From Anaeramoeba flamelloides (lineage: Eukaryota; Metamonada; Anaeramoebidae), in the NCBI GenBank assembly GCA_027625915.1, contig JANTQA010000020.1, positions 1,922,001 through 1,986,000 of the forward strand: DNA of 64,000 nucleotides. The letters are read 5' to 3'. The notes beneath the pieces are model-generated. The model was not told the DNA's origin and ran no database searches. It worked only from the letters and a program-made list of their open reading frames with translations. Made by a program: the position numbers and the translations under genes. Positions within the stretch are counted from its first letter, which is position 1. Every line of letters starts with the position of its first letter. This document shows positions 21,627-31,419 of the stretch, in pieces.

Positions 21627-22997
21627 ATGGGAAATTTTTGGGACACTTCTGAAATTGAAAAAACAAATACAACAAAAAACAAGAAGAATTCAAAAACGAA
21701 GCTCGTAAATAATGAAAAAGAAAAGAAAATGAAGGAAAAACAAGAGGAAAACAAAAGAAAAAATCGAAATAGAAAAAGAAAAGCCAAAAAGAAAAGAAAA
21801 AAGAATGTTCCCGAGTGGAGAAAAAGAAGGTTTCCCTCGTACCCGGAACACAACAATGAAAGTCAAGTTAAAAACAGCAATTCTGGATCCAGCAAAGCAA
21901 CTAAGGATTCGTCACAAGAGCTCAAAAGAAAACGGATCAATACCAACAAGAATAACGAGAATCAAGAAAAAAAAGCGCCCAAAAGGAGGGTTGCTGTAAT
22001 TTTTGGGTATCTTGGGACTGGGTACCATGGCCTTCAGATCCAATATGGGGGGCAAAATGTTATCAAGACGATCGAGTTAGAACTTGTCAATGCCTTTGCG
22101 AAAATCGGTGCTATCTCTGAAGAAAACAAAGTAGATATCAAAAAGGTCGGGTGGTCACGGGCAGGGAGAACAGACAAGGGTGTTCATGCTGCAAGGCAAT
22201 GTGTTGTTTTTAAAATGGCCATGATCGACACCGAAAAAAAAATTGTCAAATTGGTGAACAGTGTGTTACCGAAGGACATTCGGGTGTGGGGAATACAAAG
22301 GGTGACAAGGACCTTTAATGCCCAAAGGAGGTGTGATTACCGCAAATATCAATTTTTGTTACCAACCTTTCTCTTAACTGAAAAAAGCATTCCATCCATC
22401 GAGGAGGAAGAAACCACGATTGAAGAAAAGAGATTACGATTTGAAATTTTTACAGAGGAGGCACTCAAGTTTTATAATGAAAAAGTCTTATCGAAATTCA
22501 TCGGCACAAACAATTATCATAATTATACAAAGGGAAAGACCTACAATAACCCCAAGTCTATGAGGTATATCACCAAAATGGTTGCCAACAAGCCCATAAC
22601 CCTAAATGAAAAGCAGTGGATATTGATTGAAATCACAGGGCAGTCCTTTATGATCCACCAAATTAGGAAAATGATCACAATGTCAATCGGTGTCATGAGG
22701 GGGTGTATTACTTTGGAGCAATTTGAGGACTCCTTCACAGAATCGAAATATTTAATCCCGATAATTCCTGGCTTTGGTCTTCTTTTGGATCGCGCAGTAT
22801 ACGAGACTTATAATAATTTGAAAATTACACAAGAAAGAGGCACGATCCATTTTAATCATATGAACCAAGAAATTGAAAATTTTAAAATCAACCATATCTT
22901 TAGCCACATTGCTGAAGTTGAAAAAAACGAAAACCAATTTTATGATTGGCTTAAAACATTATATAAGCGAGCAATTATAAAAGTTGAAATAAATTAA
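21627..22997 (+). CDS. PUS1: tRNA pseudouridine synthase, TruA/PUS1 family
   Basis: Converts uridine to pseudouridine in tRNA (PUS1 and PUS3 act at positions such as 27/28 and 38/39). Intronless, 456 aa from the ATG at 21627; a GTG just upstream is in frame but not a likely start. Residues 1-118 are a Lys/Arg/Asn-rich extension that may act as a nuclear signal. The catalytic core starts at VAVIFGYLGTGYHGLQIQ. The catalytic Asp is Asp183 in SRAGRTDKGVHAARQ. Later family blocks are RTFNAQRRCDYRKYQF, NYHNYTKGK and GQSFMIHQIRKMITM, then GFGLLLDRAVYE near the end. The NYTKG block and long insert fit PUS1/PUS2 better than PUS3. The gene is transcribed divergently from the TH1 gene, 560 nt apart. 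Codon use is richer in G+C than the surroundings, as expected for a conserved gene. Confidence 0.93.
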   Translation: MGNFWDTSEIEKTNTTKNKKNSKTKLVNNEKEKKMKEKQEENKRKNRNRKRKAKKKRKKNVPEWRKRRFPSYPEHNNESQVKNSNSGSSKATKDSSQELKRKRINTNKNNENQEKKAPKRRVAVIFGYLGTGYHGLQIQYGGQNVIKTIELELVNAFAKIGAISEENKVDIKKVGWSRAGRTDKGVHAARQCVVFKMAMIDTEKKIVKLVNSVLPKDIRVWGIQRVTRTFNAQRRCDYRKYQFLLPTFLLTEKSIPSIEEEETTIEEKRLRFEIFTEEALKFYNEKVLSKFIGTNNYHNYTKGKTYNNPKSMRYITKMVANKPITLNEKQWILIEITGQSFMIHQIRKMITMSIGVMRGCITLEQFEDSFTESKYLIPIIPGFGLLLDRAVYETYNNLKITQERGTIHFNHMNQEIENFKINHIFSHIAEVEKNENQFYDWLKTLYKRAIIKVEIN

Positions 22998-23484
22998 ATT
23001 GTAATAATTTGAATCGTTTATAATTTTTTAATTTCTTGACTATCACATTTACAATAAAATTCATATACACACCTTAATTTTATAGTTTTTAATAATCTCA
23101 TTAAAGATTAGAAGAGTCACTAAATAAAGTTTTATAATGAAGATTTATTCACCACCCCTGTTATTGCAGACTCTGATAAACTAATAAATTCTTGGTCAAA
23201 AAAATTGGGTTTATGAATGAATACAAAAAATGAATTTTTTTTTTTTTATTTCAAAAATTTAGGGTGTTTGGAAAAAATTTTTTTGGTTTTTATTTTAGCC
23301 AAACTATTTTTTCAAAAATATTTACTTTTACTACACTTTTAATGGAACGGTGTTTGTCTGGTTTTATTCTATATTCTTATCAAAATAATTTTTCAATTTT
23401 TTCATCAGAATCATTTTTTCATATTTCTTCAAATTTTTTTTTTTGTTTTAAATTTTTTGATTTTTCTTAATTCTTTTGAATTAT

Positions 23485-23590
23485 TGAAAAGCGCCCCCTT
23501 TTTTTTTAAATTTTATAAATTAAAAGAAAATTATAAAAATTTTCTTTTTATTTAAAAAATCAAAAAAAAAAAAAACTCGGCGCTTGGATG
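23485..23590. repeat. Long hairpin with GCGCC ends
   Basis: AAAAGCGCC followed by a T run, TTTAAATTTTATAAATTAAA and AGAAAATT faces AATTTTCTTTTTATTTAAAA, an A run and GGCGCTT. The arms are about 45 bp. The layout (short G/C tips, T-run, fold-back, A-run) recalls the palindromic cassettes elsewhere in the window. Confidence 0.6.
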
Positions 23591-23878
23591 AACTTGATGA
23601 CACCTGAATGTACTTCCATAATTTCTATTTTTTTTTTAAGAAAATTTCATAAAGATACTTAATTTTATTTTTTCGACTTATTTACAAGAAAAATCGTGAA
23701 TTTTTGTTTTGAATTATCTATCCACAAGATACTGTTTAATTTTTTTATATTCTTTTTGTTGATTTGAATGAAGGAAATTCAAGAAATTAATTTTTTAACC
23801 CAGATTATTTGATTTATTTTTTTCATAGGATGGGTTGTCCCAATAAAAATGTATGATATCTTGATCTAAACCATTTTC

Positions 23879-24612
23879 CAGTCAATGAGCACAGATGTGG
23901 CTAGTTGTTAGGAGTGATTTTCATACATTTAAAGGGTACGAATTGATATTAGAAGAAAAAAAAATTGGAAATTTCAAAATTGGAAAATGATTATTTCTTC
24001 ACATTTTTGCTCATTTCAATTTTTTTTTTCAATTTTTTTTTGGATTGTAATTCATTTGCAATTTTTTTTTTATTTCAAGATATGTAATCACTTGGTAGAA
24101 AAATGTTATTTTAATTTTATCGAAACAGTGGGAATGATTATAGAAAATAAATATTGGTTTCTATTGAAATTGTATTGGATCTTCAATTACAGATTAAAAT
24201 ATATTTTATTATTTTTCAAAGTAGGTGACTTTTGAATTATAAACTAAATTTCATAATAAATGACCCAATTTTTTTTTAATTTTTATATTATTTTTTTTAT
24301 TTTTAGGAGAAAAAAAAATATTTAACCTGTATAGAAATGAATATTAAAATATTATTTTTTTTTTATTAAAATTGATAACACCAATTTTAAAAATATTTAT
24401 TTCCAAAATTTGATTTTTAATGGGCCAATCATTTTGAAATGAAGTTTAGTTTTTCAATTTTGTTTAAAAAATATATTATTTCATTAGTTTTACTTACTAT
24501 GGATATCAACAATTCTCTATGATATAGCATAGTTCTTATTATTTATTTGTTCTTTTAAGGTTAATTATAAAAAATACTAGATATTTGAAAAAAGGGCCGA
24601 GTCATTTTAACA
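23879..24612. mobile_element. CAGTCAAAGGG-family element, copy 2 (diverged)
   Basis: Starts CAGTCAATGAGC and ends near AGTCATTTTAACAG. Internal order matches 13745-14412, including GATATTAGAAGAAAAA, CACTTGGTAGAAAAATGTTA and GATATCAACAATTCT. It is clearly older or more decayed than copy 1. Confidence 0.5.
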
Positions 24613-25024
24613 GAAATAAAAGTTTATTACAAAAAATAAATATATTTGTATAAATTTTATAGTTTTTATTTTATTTTATTCTTATCAAAAGCGCAATGCT
24701 AAAATAATGCCAAAACTTTGGTTGATTTAAATGATTATGATCTAGTATCTTTATATTAATATTAATTATTTTTATTACAAATAATATTGTTTTAGTTTTT
24801 CTTTTTTGATCAATTGATGAACCTTATATAATTACATACTTATCTTTAAAATTTAGATTAATCTATCCTAAAATTAAAGAATTTTATTGTGTTCTAATCA
24901 CTTTTAGACCACTTCCAAATTTAAATAAAAAAATGATATGATAAATATCTTCTTACCATATTTTTTTAGATCGAATACATCATTAAGAAAAAAAGAGAAT
25001 TGAAAATAAGGATGAAGATATTCC

Positions 25025-25270
25025 GTATCACTTAAAAGACACAAACCATCAATAAAATTTAAGGCCTGAAAAATTCTAAATTAGTTTACATTTTCTCGAA
25101 AATTTTTTACCAGTTTATTTTCTTAGAATTTGAATTTTTATCCTCAAATTGGTATTTTTTTTCTACCTTAAATTATTTTACTCTAATTTAAGTTTTATGC
25201 GTTAATTTGAGTTTTTTTTTTTGCACTTTATATTATGTTCAAAGATTGTGCCTTAAAAGTGGAACTGTCT
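25025..25270. mobile_element. Old copy of the 197-bp Tc1-type MITE
   Basis: The left arm (CACTTAAAAGACACAAACC, AAATTTAAGGCC) and right arm (TTGTGCCTTAAAAGTGGAAC) match the 4052-4248 element with many differences and a longer centre that seems to hold an extra partial arm. Confidence 0.55.
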
Positions 25271-26399
25271 AGAAAACTCAAATTTTAATTAATATTTAAT
25301 CAAAAGTAATTTGGTTATTTTATCATAAAATTAACATTCCAGAAATTGATTTTCATGTGTCCATATTACTTTTATTGTTTACGAAGTACTAAGATTTTTA
25401 GAACTCTCAAGTGAATAAAAATAGATGTCTGCTGTTATAAAAAATTTCAACTATCTTGAGATAGAATTTTTGTTTAATACCACTTTGAGATAAGTATTTA
25501 TCTGGAGAATAACTAATAATTTTTAAAAAGATGCACCCATCTAATTATATACAACTCAAATAAATTTTCAGGATTAACTCCTTTTGCTTTGAGAAAATCT
25601 TTAAATTAAGATTTGAAATTTGTATAAAATTTTCTATCAATTTTTCTATTTTTTAAAAAAATTATTGTGTTTTGATGACTAAATTTATTATTTAAAAATT
25701 TCATTTTTTTTTTGAATCAAAATTTTCCAATTTGATCCTTCATTTTTAATATTTTTTTTTTTAATTCTAGAATTTTAAGACACCAATATAATATTTACTT
25801 GATGTCTATGATAGGTTTCTTTAATCATTTAATGTGTAATCCTGCTAGAAAAAAGAAAAACAGGTTTTTTTTTTTATATATTAGATTTTACAAAGTCCTA
25901 AACTGATAAATCTAACATCAGTAGCCCCAATAATTACAAAAAAAACCTGACTCAGAAACAACGTAAATCACCACTTGTAAAAAAAAGAATTTTCCTTTTT
26001 TAATAAAAATCCTAATCTAAAATGAGCTTGGATTATTTTTTTCATTTATAAGATCAATTTTTAATTGAATTTCAATTGTTCCAAGATGAAAAAAGCACTT
26101 TTTCGAGGCAAGGACTCAAAAAATAAAAAATCTCAGGTATCCCGAGGAAATAAAATCTCTTCAGTAATTGAAACCTTAACCACACTCCTTTATTTTACAA
26201 TCTGCATTTCTTTTTGAAAAAAAAAAAAATTCATCAAAAAAACAAATTAAAGATGTTCATTGTTTTTGAAAATTAGAGTCATTAAAACAAATTTTCAAAA
26301 TTCAATTTAATAAATAGGTTATATAATTAAATAAATTCTTTTTATGGCTCTTCCAACCAAAGAAAAAAAATAAAAAAAATTTATTTATTCACACAAAAA

Positions 26400-26575
26400 A
26401 TCCAATGACTTTTACAAAGCTTTCAACTTCTACCCATACATCTCCAGTTTCAAAGTGTTGGAAAGTATTTGAAAGACTTGAAAATTGTTTGAAAGTTTTG
26501 AAATTGTATGAAAGTGTTTGAAAGTTTGAAAAGGCTCGACGCTTTGTAAAATTCATAAGTGTTTTTGGAGTGTTT
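26400..26575. repeat. Short inverted-repeat element downstream of the SAP30-type gene
   Basis: TCCAATGACTTTTACAAAGC at the left faces GCTTTGTAAAATTCATAAG at the right. The inside is a run of short TTTGAAAGT/TTGGAAAGT units. A related copy lies at 27312-27415 on the other side of the gene. Confidence 0.5.
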
Positions 26576-26608
26576 ATTTTGCAAAAGGAAAAAACCACAA
26601 CAATCGAA

Positions 26609-27243
26609 TTAATACTCTTTCGAGAAATTTAAAAAGTCTTTGATCACTTTTTCTTCGTTGATTGCTTGTTTCAGAAATTTGGCGAGAATTAGCTGTGAAA
26701 GTTCTTGTACGTCTTGTGTTTCTTGGTTGATTTGATAGTGTTGCTTGATTTCAAGCAAAGTTTCATAGCTTAATTTTGAAAAATCGACAATTGGCTTCTT
26801 TTTGCGAACTAAATGAGTCCTTTGTTTTTTCTTCAGATTTGTACGAACTCTCCTATATTGTGAGGAAGTCCGAAAAGTAGTTTTGTATGAGAATGGTGGA
26901 AGATTATCAAAAAGAATAATGTTTGTTTAAATAAATTGATGTTCGATCAAAACAAAAGTTTTTTGAAAAATACAAAACAAAAAAATGAAAAGAAAAACAA
27001 AAGGAAAGGACAGAAAGGTAAAGGGTTAGATTCGTCAAAAACCAGTCCTCCAAAAATGTGAAGAATTTCGAAACTCCAAAATAAAAAAAAAAAGAAAATT
27101 TTTATTGAGCTTGCGAATGGAAAATTATATTGAAAAAGAGTGGTATTGAAAAAAAAAACAAAAATACACAACTTATTATCGTTTTTTGCTTTGTGCTTGA
27201 CGTGTTTTGCTCTTTTACTTCTTGTTCTTGTTTTTGGAGGCAT
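26609..27243 (-). CDS. SAP30-type Sin3-binding protein, 104 aa
   Basis: SAP30 proteins bridge Sin3 and histone deacetylases in nuclear co-repressor complexes. Exons: 27243-27173 (MPPKTRTRSKRAKHVKHKAK...) and 26852-26609. The phases join as AA|G, giving a Lys codon across a 320-nt GTTGTG...TATAG intron. The C-terminal part PIVDFSKLSYETLLEIKQHY, then VQELSQLILAKFLKQ and NEEKVIKDFLNFSKEY, fits the Sin3-binding pattern (VDLxKLxxxTLxxYxxHY...SKxQLxxxxxxHF...NExxxxxxF). The N-terminal half is strongly basic (KKKQRTHLVRKKK), like the nuclear-signal/DNA-binding stretch before this domain. It lacks the zinc finger of animal SAP30, so it resembles a minimal SAP30-like protein. The GTTGTG donor is non-consensus, so the N-terminal exon is less sure than the domain. 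Confidence 0.72.
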
Positions 27244-27311
27244 AAATTTCTCACTCAATAATACAGACTAAAGTTATTCAATAAAAAAATGAAAATTAAT
27301 ATTTTAAGACT

Positions 27312-27415
27312 CACTTTAAAAAATCCAATAACTTTTACAAACCGTTCACTCTACCCATAGCTCTCCAGTTTCAAAGGGTTGGAAAGTCTTTGAAAGTTGG
27401 ATAAAAGTTATGTAA
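27312..27415. repeat. Short repeat upstream of the SAP30-type gene
   Basis: AATCCAATAACTTTTACAAA, CTCTACCCATAGCTCTCCAG and TTTCAAAGGGTTGGAAAGT match 26398-26470 in the same orientation. The gene therefore sits between two direct copies about 0.9 kb apart. Confidence 0.55.
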
Positions 27416-27749
27416 TTTTTTGTAGTCAGGAATTATAGTCCAATTTCAAAAAAGTAAGAAATAATATTTGTGATCCACATAATATTGGTTCGTATTGTTG
27501 ATAGAACTTGTTAGTAAACAAAAATTAATTATTACTATCAAATATTTTGAGTTTTTGACAACACTCTTATTTTCCAATGGCTATTTTCAAATAAGTTTAA
27601 TAACTTATTAATATAATTAAATTGAACCTTTATAATATAAATAAAGTTTCAACTAACCTTATATTTTGATTTAATATAGTTATTTTTATTACTTTTTTTA
27701 TTTTTTGGTCTTTTTATCTAATTTAGTAAATTTATTATTTTGGAATTTT

Positions 27750-29870
27750 TATAAGTAACAAGATGAACAAAAAAAAAGAAAAAGAAAATTTATTTGGAAA
27801 AAAACTTGTTGTTGTTGTGGTAAATGGATACAAAAATATGGTAGAAAACGACCTGAAACTATCGTATTAAAATTACATCATGCATATTCAGAATCAAAGA
27901 AAATTTGCAATCGCTGTTATTTGGAGAATAGAAAAAAAGGTACGGGACCAATTCAGATCAAGGTTTATTTAATTTGAAATAAAATAATTATAACAAACTC
28001 TTTCAAAATAGCAAACTTAAAATTTCTTTTAAATTGTTTTTAAATGTTTTTTTATTTACATTTCTTTTTTTTAAAAAAAAAGATAAATCGAAAATTTGAA
28101 AAAAAAAAAAAAACAACAAACAAAAAAAAAAAATCAATTGGAATTATTATCATAAGAAAAAGTATGGCGAGAATCTAAAAGAAATTAAGAATAATTTTAA
28201 AAAGAAAAAAAAGAAAGTTGAAAAAAAGAAAAAGAAATTCAAAAAATAAAAAAAGAAAAAGAAATTCATGGTAATATTGTCAATGCATTACGTGTGTTTT
28301 TGCTAGGATTAAAAAAAAATAATAAATATCGAAGTGCAATCATACATAAAATAATTCGGGAACTACAATGCTTTAATATCAAAAAACAATTTCAAAGAAT
28401 ATTCCAGTGCTTTGGGTGTTACAGTGCAAACAATTAAAAGGCATTTGAATATGGAAAAGGAAGGTGATATTTTGTTTTCAACAAGTTATTTTTTTAAAAA
28501 ACACACGCAATAAATTAAGCAACGAAGAAATAATGTTGATTATTCAAACTTGGTTGGAGTTATGTACATGCAAGTCAGGCGATTATAAACAAGTATGGAA
28601 TGGTCAATATGAGGATGCAGTAGAAGATGATGACAACAATGATGATGACGACGATGATGATGATGACAATAATGCTAAGAACGATGGTGATGGTGATGAA
28701 GATGACGACGAAGGATATGGTGGTGGAACTGGTTCAGCTTGCATTGATGCTTGTTGTGGATTGAATGAATTTAATCAAGATAATCGAATTCTAGTATATA
28801 ATATGAATTCTATCATTCATGAGAAGGAATCAAATAAAAAAGAAAGGAATGGAATTGAATAAAGAAATCAACCAAATAAAAAAAAGAAAAAGAATTTTTG
28901 TAACAAGAAGACATCAAACCCAAACTGATAAAAAGATATGTCAACAAATTCAAAGAAAAAATGATTAAAAATGGTTTTCAAAAAACGATGTAATAACACA
29001 TATTTAAAATATAAACCAAAGGAAGTTAAACAGTATTCGTATTTAAGATGCTATGATGCCACAAATTGTAATATATGTGAACAAAATAAAATCTCGAAGA
29101 AATTTATTTCAAATAATAATGATAAAAATACTGAAGAATTCAAATTTCATCCAAAAAAAAATTGAAAATTATGAAATTCATTTACAAGAAATTAATACTC
29201 AACGAAGTTCTTTTATTGATAATAAAAATGACTTAAAATTAAATGAAGTAATTTTTTGTTTTTGATTTCGGGGCCTTTTATCCACCAAGTGGTATTAAAA
29301 AAAGAAAATAATAAAATCTCAGACTTATGTATTTGTAAAATAACAAAAAATAAGGAAGAGAAACTCCAATATGAATATTATGATTTTATTTCTTCTCATA
29401 TTTCCCAAGATTATAATTATGTTAAATCATCATTTGAATATTTATTCAATTTAGGCATTTTTAAAAATTATTCAAAAATTTATTTTTGGTCAGATAATGG
29501 ACAACATTTTAAAAATCATAAAACTTTCAATTATTTTTATAACTTATCAAATAATATCGGAATTCGTATTATTCAGAATTTTTTTATAGCTTGTCATGCA
29601 GCTAATGAATGTGATGGTCATTTTGGAGTATTAAAAAGAAAAAAAAAAGAAGCTAAAAAAATGGGGAACTGTTTGTTTTCTGTTGACGAATATTGTACTT
29701 TTGCACAAAATATTACCAAAAAAACAATTTCATTTAATCTTAAAAAATTAAATACTTATCAGAATGAAGAATTATTGTATTCAGGAATGAAAGGGGTAAG
29801 ACAAATTCATCAAATTATTTATAATTTTAATAATATACTTTGTAAAAAACCTATCAAACGATAGTGATTT
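27750..29870 (+). mobile_element. Broken DDE DNA transposon, family uncertain
   Basis: Successive plus-strand frames form one transposase-like protein. First is a zinc ribbon (CCCCGKWIQKYGRK ... ICNRCYLENRKK, 27800-27940). Next is an HTH (ALGVTVQTIKRHLNMEKEG, about 28405-28465). Then comes a segment with a long Asp run (28464-28862), then a Cys-bearing stretch (YLRCYDATNCNICEQ). Last is a DDE-like core: FDFGAFYPPSG (first Asp), FWSDNGQHFKN (second Asp), and ECDGHFGVLKRKKKE with the acidic third residue, ending at 29864. The SDG/N..HFKN and CDGHFG pairing is known from poorly classified eukaryotic transposase-like proteins. The reading frame is broken in a few places, although at least one gap at 27960-28140 looks like an intron. 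Terminal inverted repeats were not found. Superfamily is not assigned. Confidence 0.6.
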
Positions 29871-30104
29871 TATTAGTAAATATTTTATATATCAAAAAAA
29901 AAATAAAATAAATTTCTGTCCTAATGAGTATATAAAAAAAATAAAAGTTAAAAAAAAAATAAAATTTTCAAGAAAAAGAAAACAATTAGAAAAATAAAAA
30001 TCATATATATTTTCATTTTTTTGTACTTTTATACTTTTAGTTTTATAATTTTTATGCTTTATTTTTCAAAAAAAAATCAAAAAAAAATACTGAACTAATA
30101 CCGA

Positions 30105-30195
30105 AAAAATTGGATTCTTTCGGGGAATCGAACCGACCCCCTCCCAAGTTCAACTTAGCAGTGTTGCCACTGAAAATCGATTCTTTGGTGATATT
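30105..30195 (-). other. tRNA-like relic (B-box match)
   Basis: On the minus strand GGTCGGTTCGATTCCCC matches the tRNA T-arm/pol III B box (GGTTCGANTCC). Upstream, TTCAGTGGCAACACTGC resembles a D-arm. Seven bases GATTTTC can pair imperfectly with AAGAATC as an acceptor stem. The anticodon arm and T stem do not pair properly, so this is not a working cloverleaf. It may be a tRNA pseudogene or the head of a SINE. Confidence 0.3.
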
Positions 30196-30404
30196 AAAGT
30201 CCAAAAAAACAACATTAATAAAATAAATTTTCTAAAATTTCATAACGTTCTAATAAAATTAAAATTTCCACTTTTCAAACACTTTAAAAAAAAAAAATAG
30301 CCAATTAAAATGATTAAAAGCTTTTGAGAGAACAATGAAAAACAAAAATAATGTTGTTTGATGATTTAACTAATTTATCAAACTTATTTGAAACTAGCCA
30401 ATTA

Positions 30405-30640
30405 TAAAATGAAAATTTTTAGTTCATCACTTCCCAAAATATTTTTCTGTTTATTAGCTGAATAAAACCAAAAGATCTTTACAACATCGTTACGAAATGA
30501 TAGTTTTAAACATTTAATTAAATTATTTGATTTGCGCGATAAGACAAAATTTTTACTCTTCTATTTAAGGTTGTAGCAATAATAATTAAATAACATTTTG
30601 GAAATTGGAAATAAAAATTTTCATTTATTAATTGATAAAA
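30405..30640. repeat. Dispersed repeat, copy 1
   Basis: Shares AAAATGAAAATTTTTAGTT, CCAAAATATTTTTCT, CCAAAAGATCTTTACAAC and TTGTAGCA with 62410-62625, in the same order and orientation. No terminal repeats were found. Confidence 0.55.
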
Positions 30641-31419
30641 CAACAGTAATTATTATTTGGTGTTCAACAAAAACGATTATGCTTACCGAACTCAAGTTTG
30701 TTTTCTCAAAAGTCTTATTTGAAGAAGAAATGTATTTTCACACTGTCTTTTGAAATACAAACAGGACTGTTCAAAGGAGCAATTTGAATTCAAAAAGATC
30801 GTTGAATATTTGGTTTTGTTTTCTACGCTTTTCCAATTAAGAAATAAAAATATTTACTACTAAAATCCCAAATCTTTTCCAAAGATTATATTTGGTTGTA
30901 AAAACGAGGATCTTTTCAAAATCAAAAAGAAAATTTTCAAAATTGAATCAAGTTCTTCCTTCTTGAACTTTGGAGGTAAAATTTTGTTTTGAATTGAATA
31001 GTGATTGTAAAAGTGTAAAAAAAATTCAATATCAAAAAAAGTATTGAGGAAAAGAAAAGAAGATTCTGGTCTTCAAAACCCAAATACTAAGAATTCATCA
31101 GAATTTTTCAAAATAAGAAGAGTCAATAAATATGAAATTTATGAAAGATTTAACACAATATAAGATTCAATAAAAAATAATACAATAAATAAAACATCGA
31201 CAAAATATTTAAAAGTTTATTTTTTTAAATTTTTTATTCTTCTGTTTTTTGTAAAAATAAAAATTTTTCTATTAAATTCTCATATCTCGGAAAGAAATTT
31301 AGTAAAAATTCATAATATATAATAATAATAGCTATTCTAAATTTGAAACCCATGATTACTTAATTTTTGAAAAGAGTTTATTAATATTAAAAAAAAATTC
31401 CACTTCTTATTTTGACTAT

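Larger units (their letters stand above)
22998..26608. other. 3.6-kb gene-free spacer with repeats
   Basis: No exon is recognised between PUS1 and the SAP30-type gene. The space contains a long hairpin at 23485-23590, the element at 23879-24612, a decayed Tc1-type MITE at 25025-25270 and a short hairpin element at 26400-26575. Confidence 0.55.
29871..31419. other. Gene-free spacer downstream of the transposon
   Basis: Contains the tRNA-like relic and a dispersed repeat (30405-30640) that recurs at 62410-62625. No protein-like frame is seen up to the glucosidase stop codon. Confidence 0.5.

Noticed and set aside
28620-28720. Asp-rich acidic tract as an independent gene
   Set aside because: It lies in order between the HTH and DDE parts of the transposon, so it is better explained as part of that element.
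30105-30195. Functional tRNA gene
   Set aside because: The anticodon arm and T stem do not form proper pairs, despite the B-box match.
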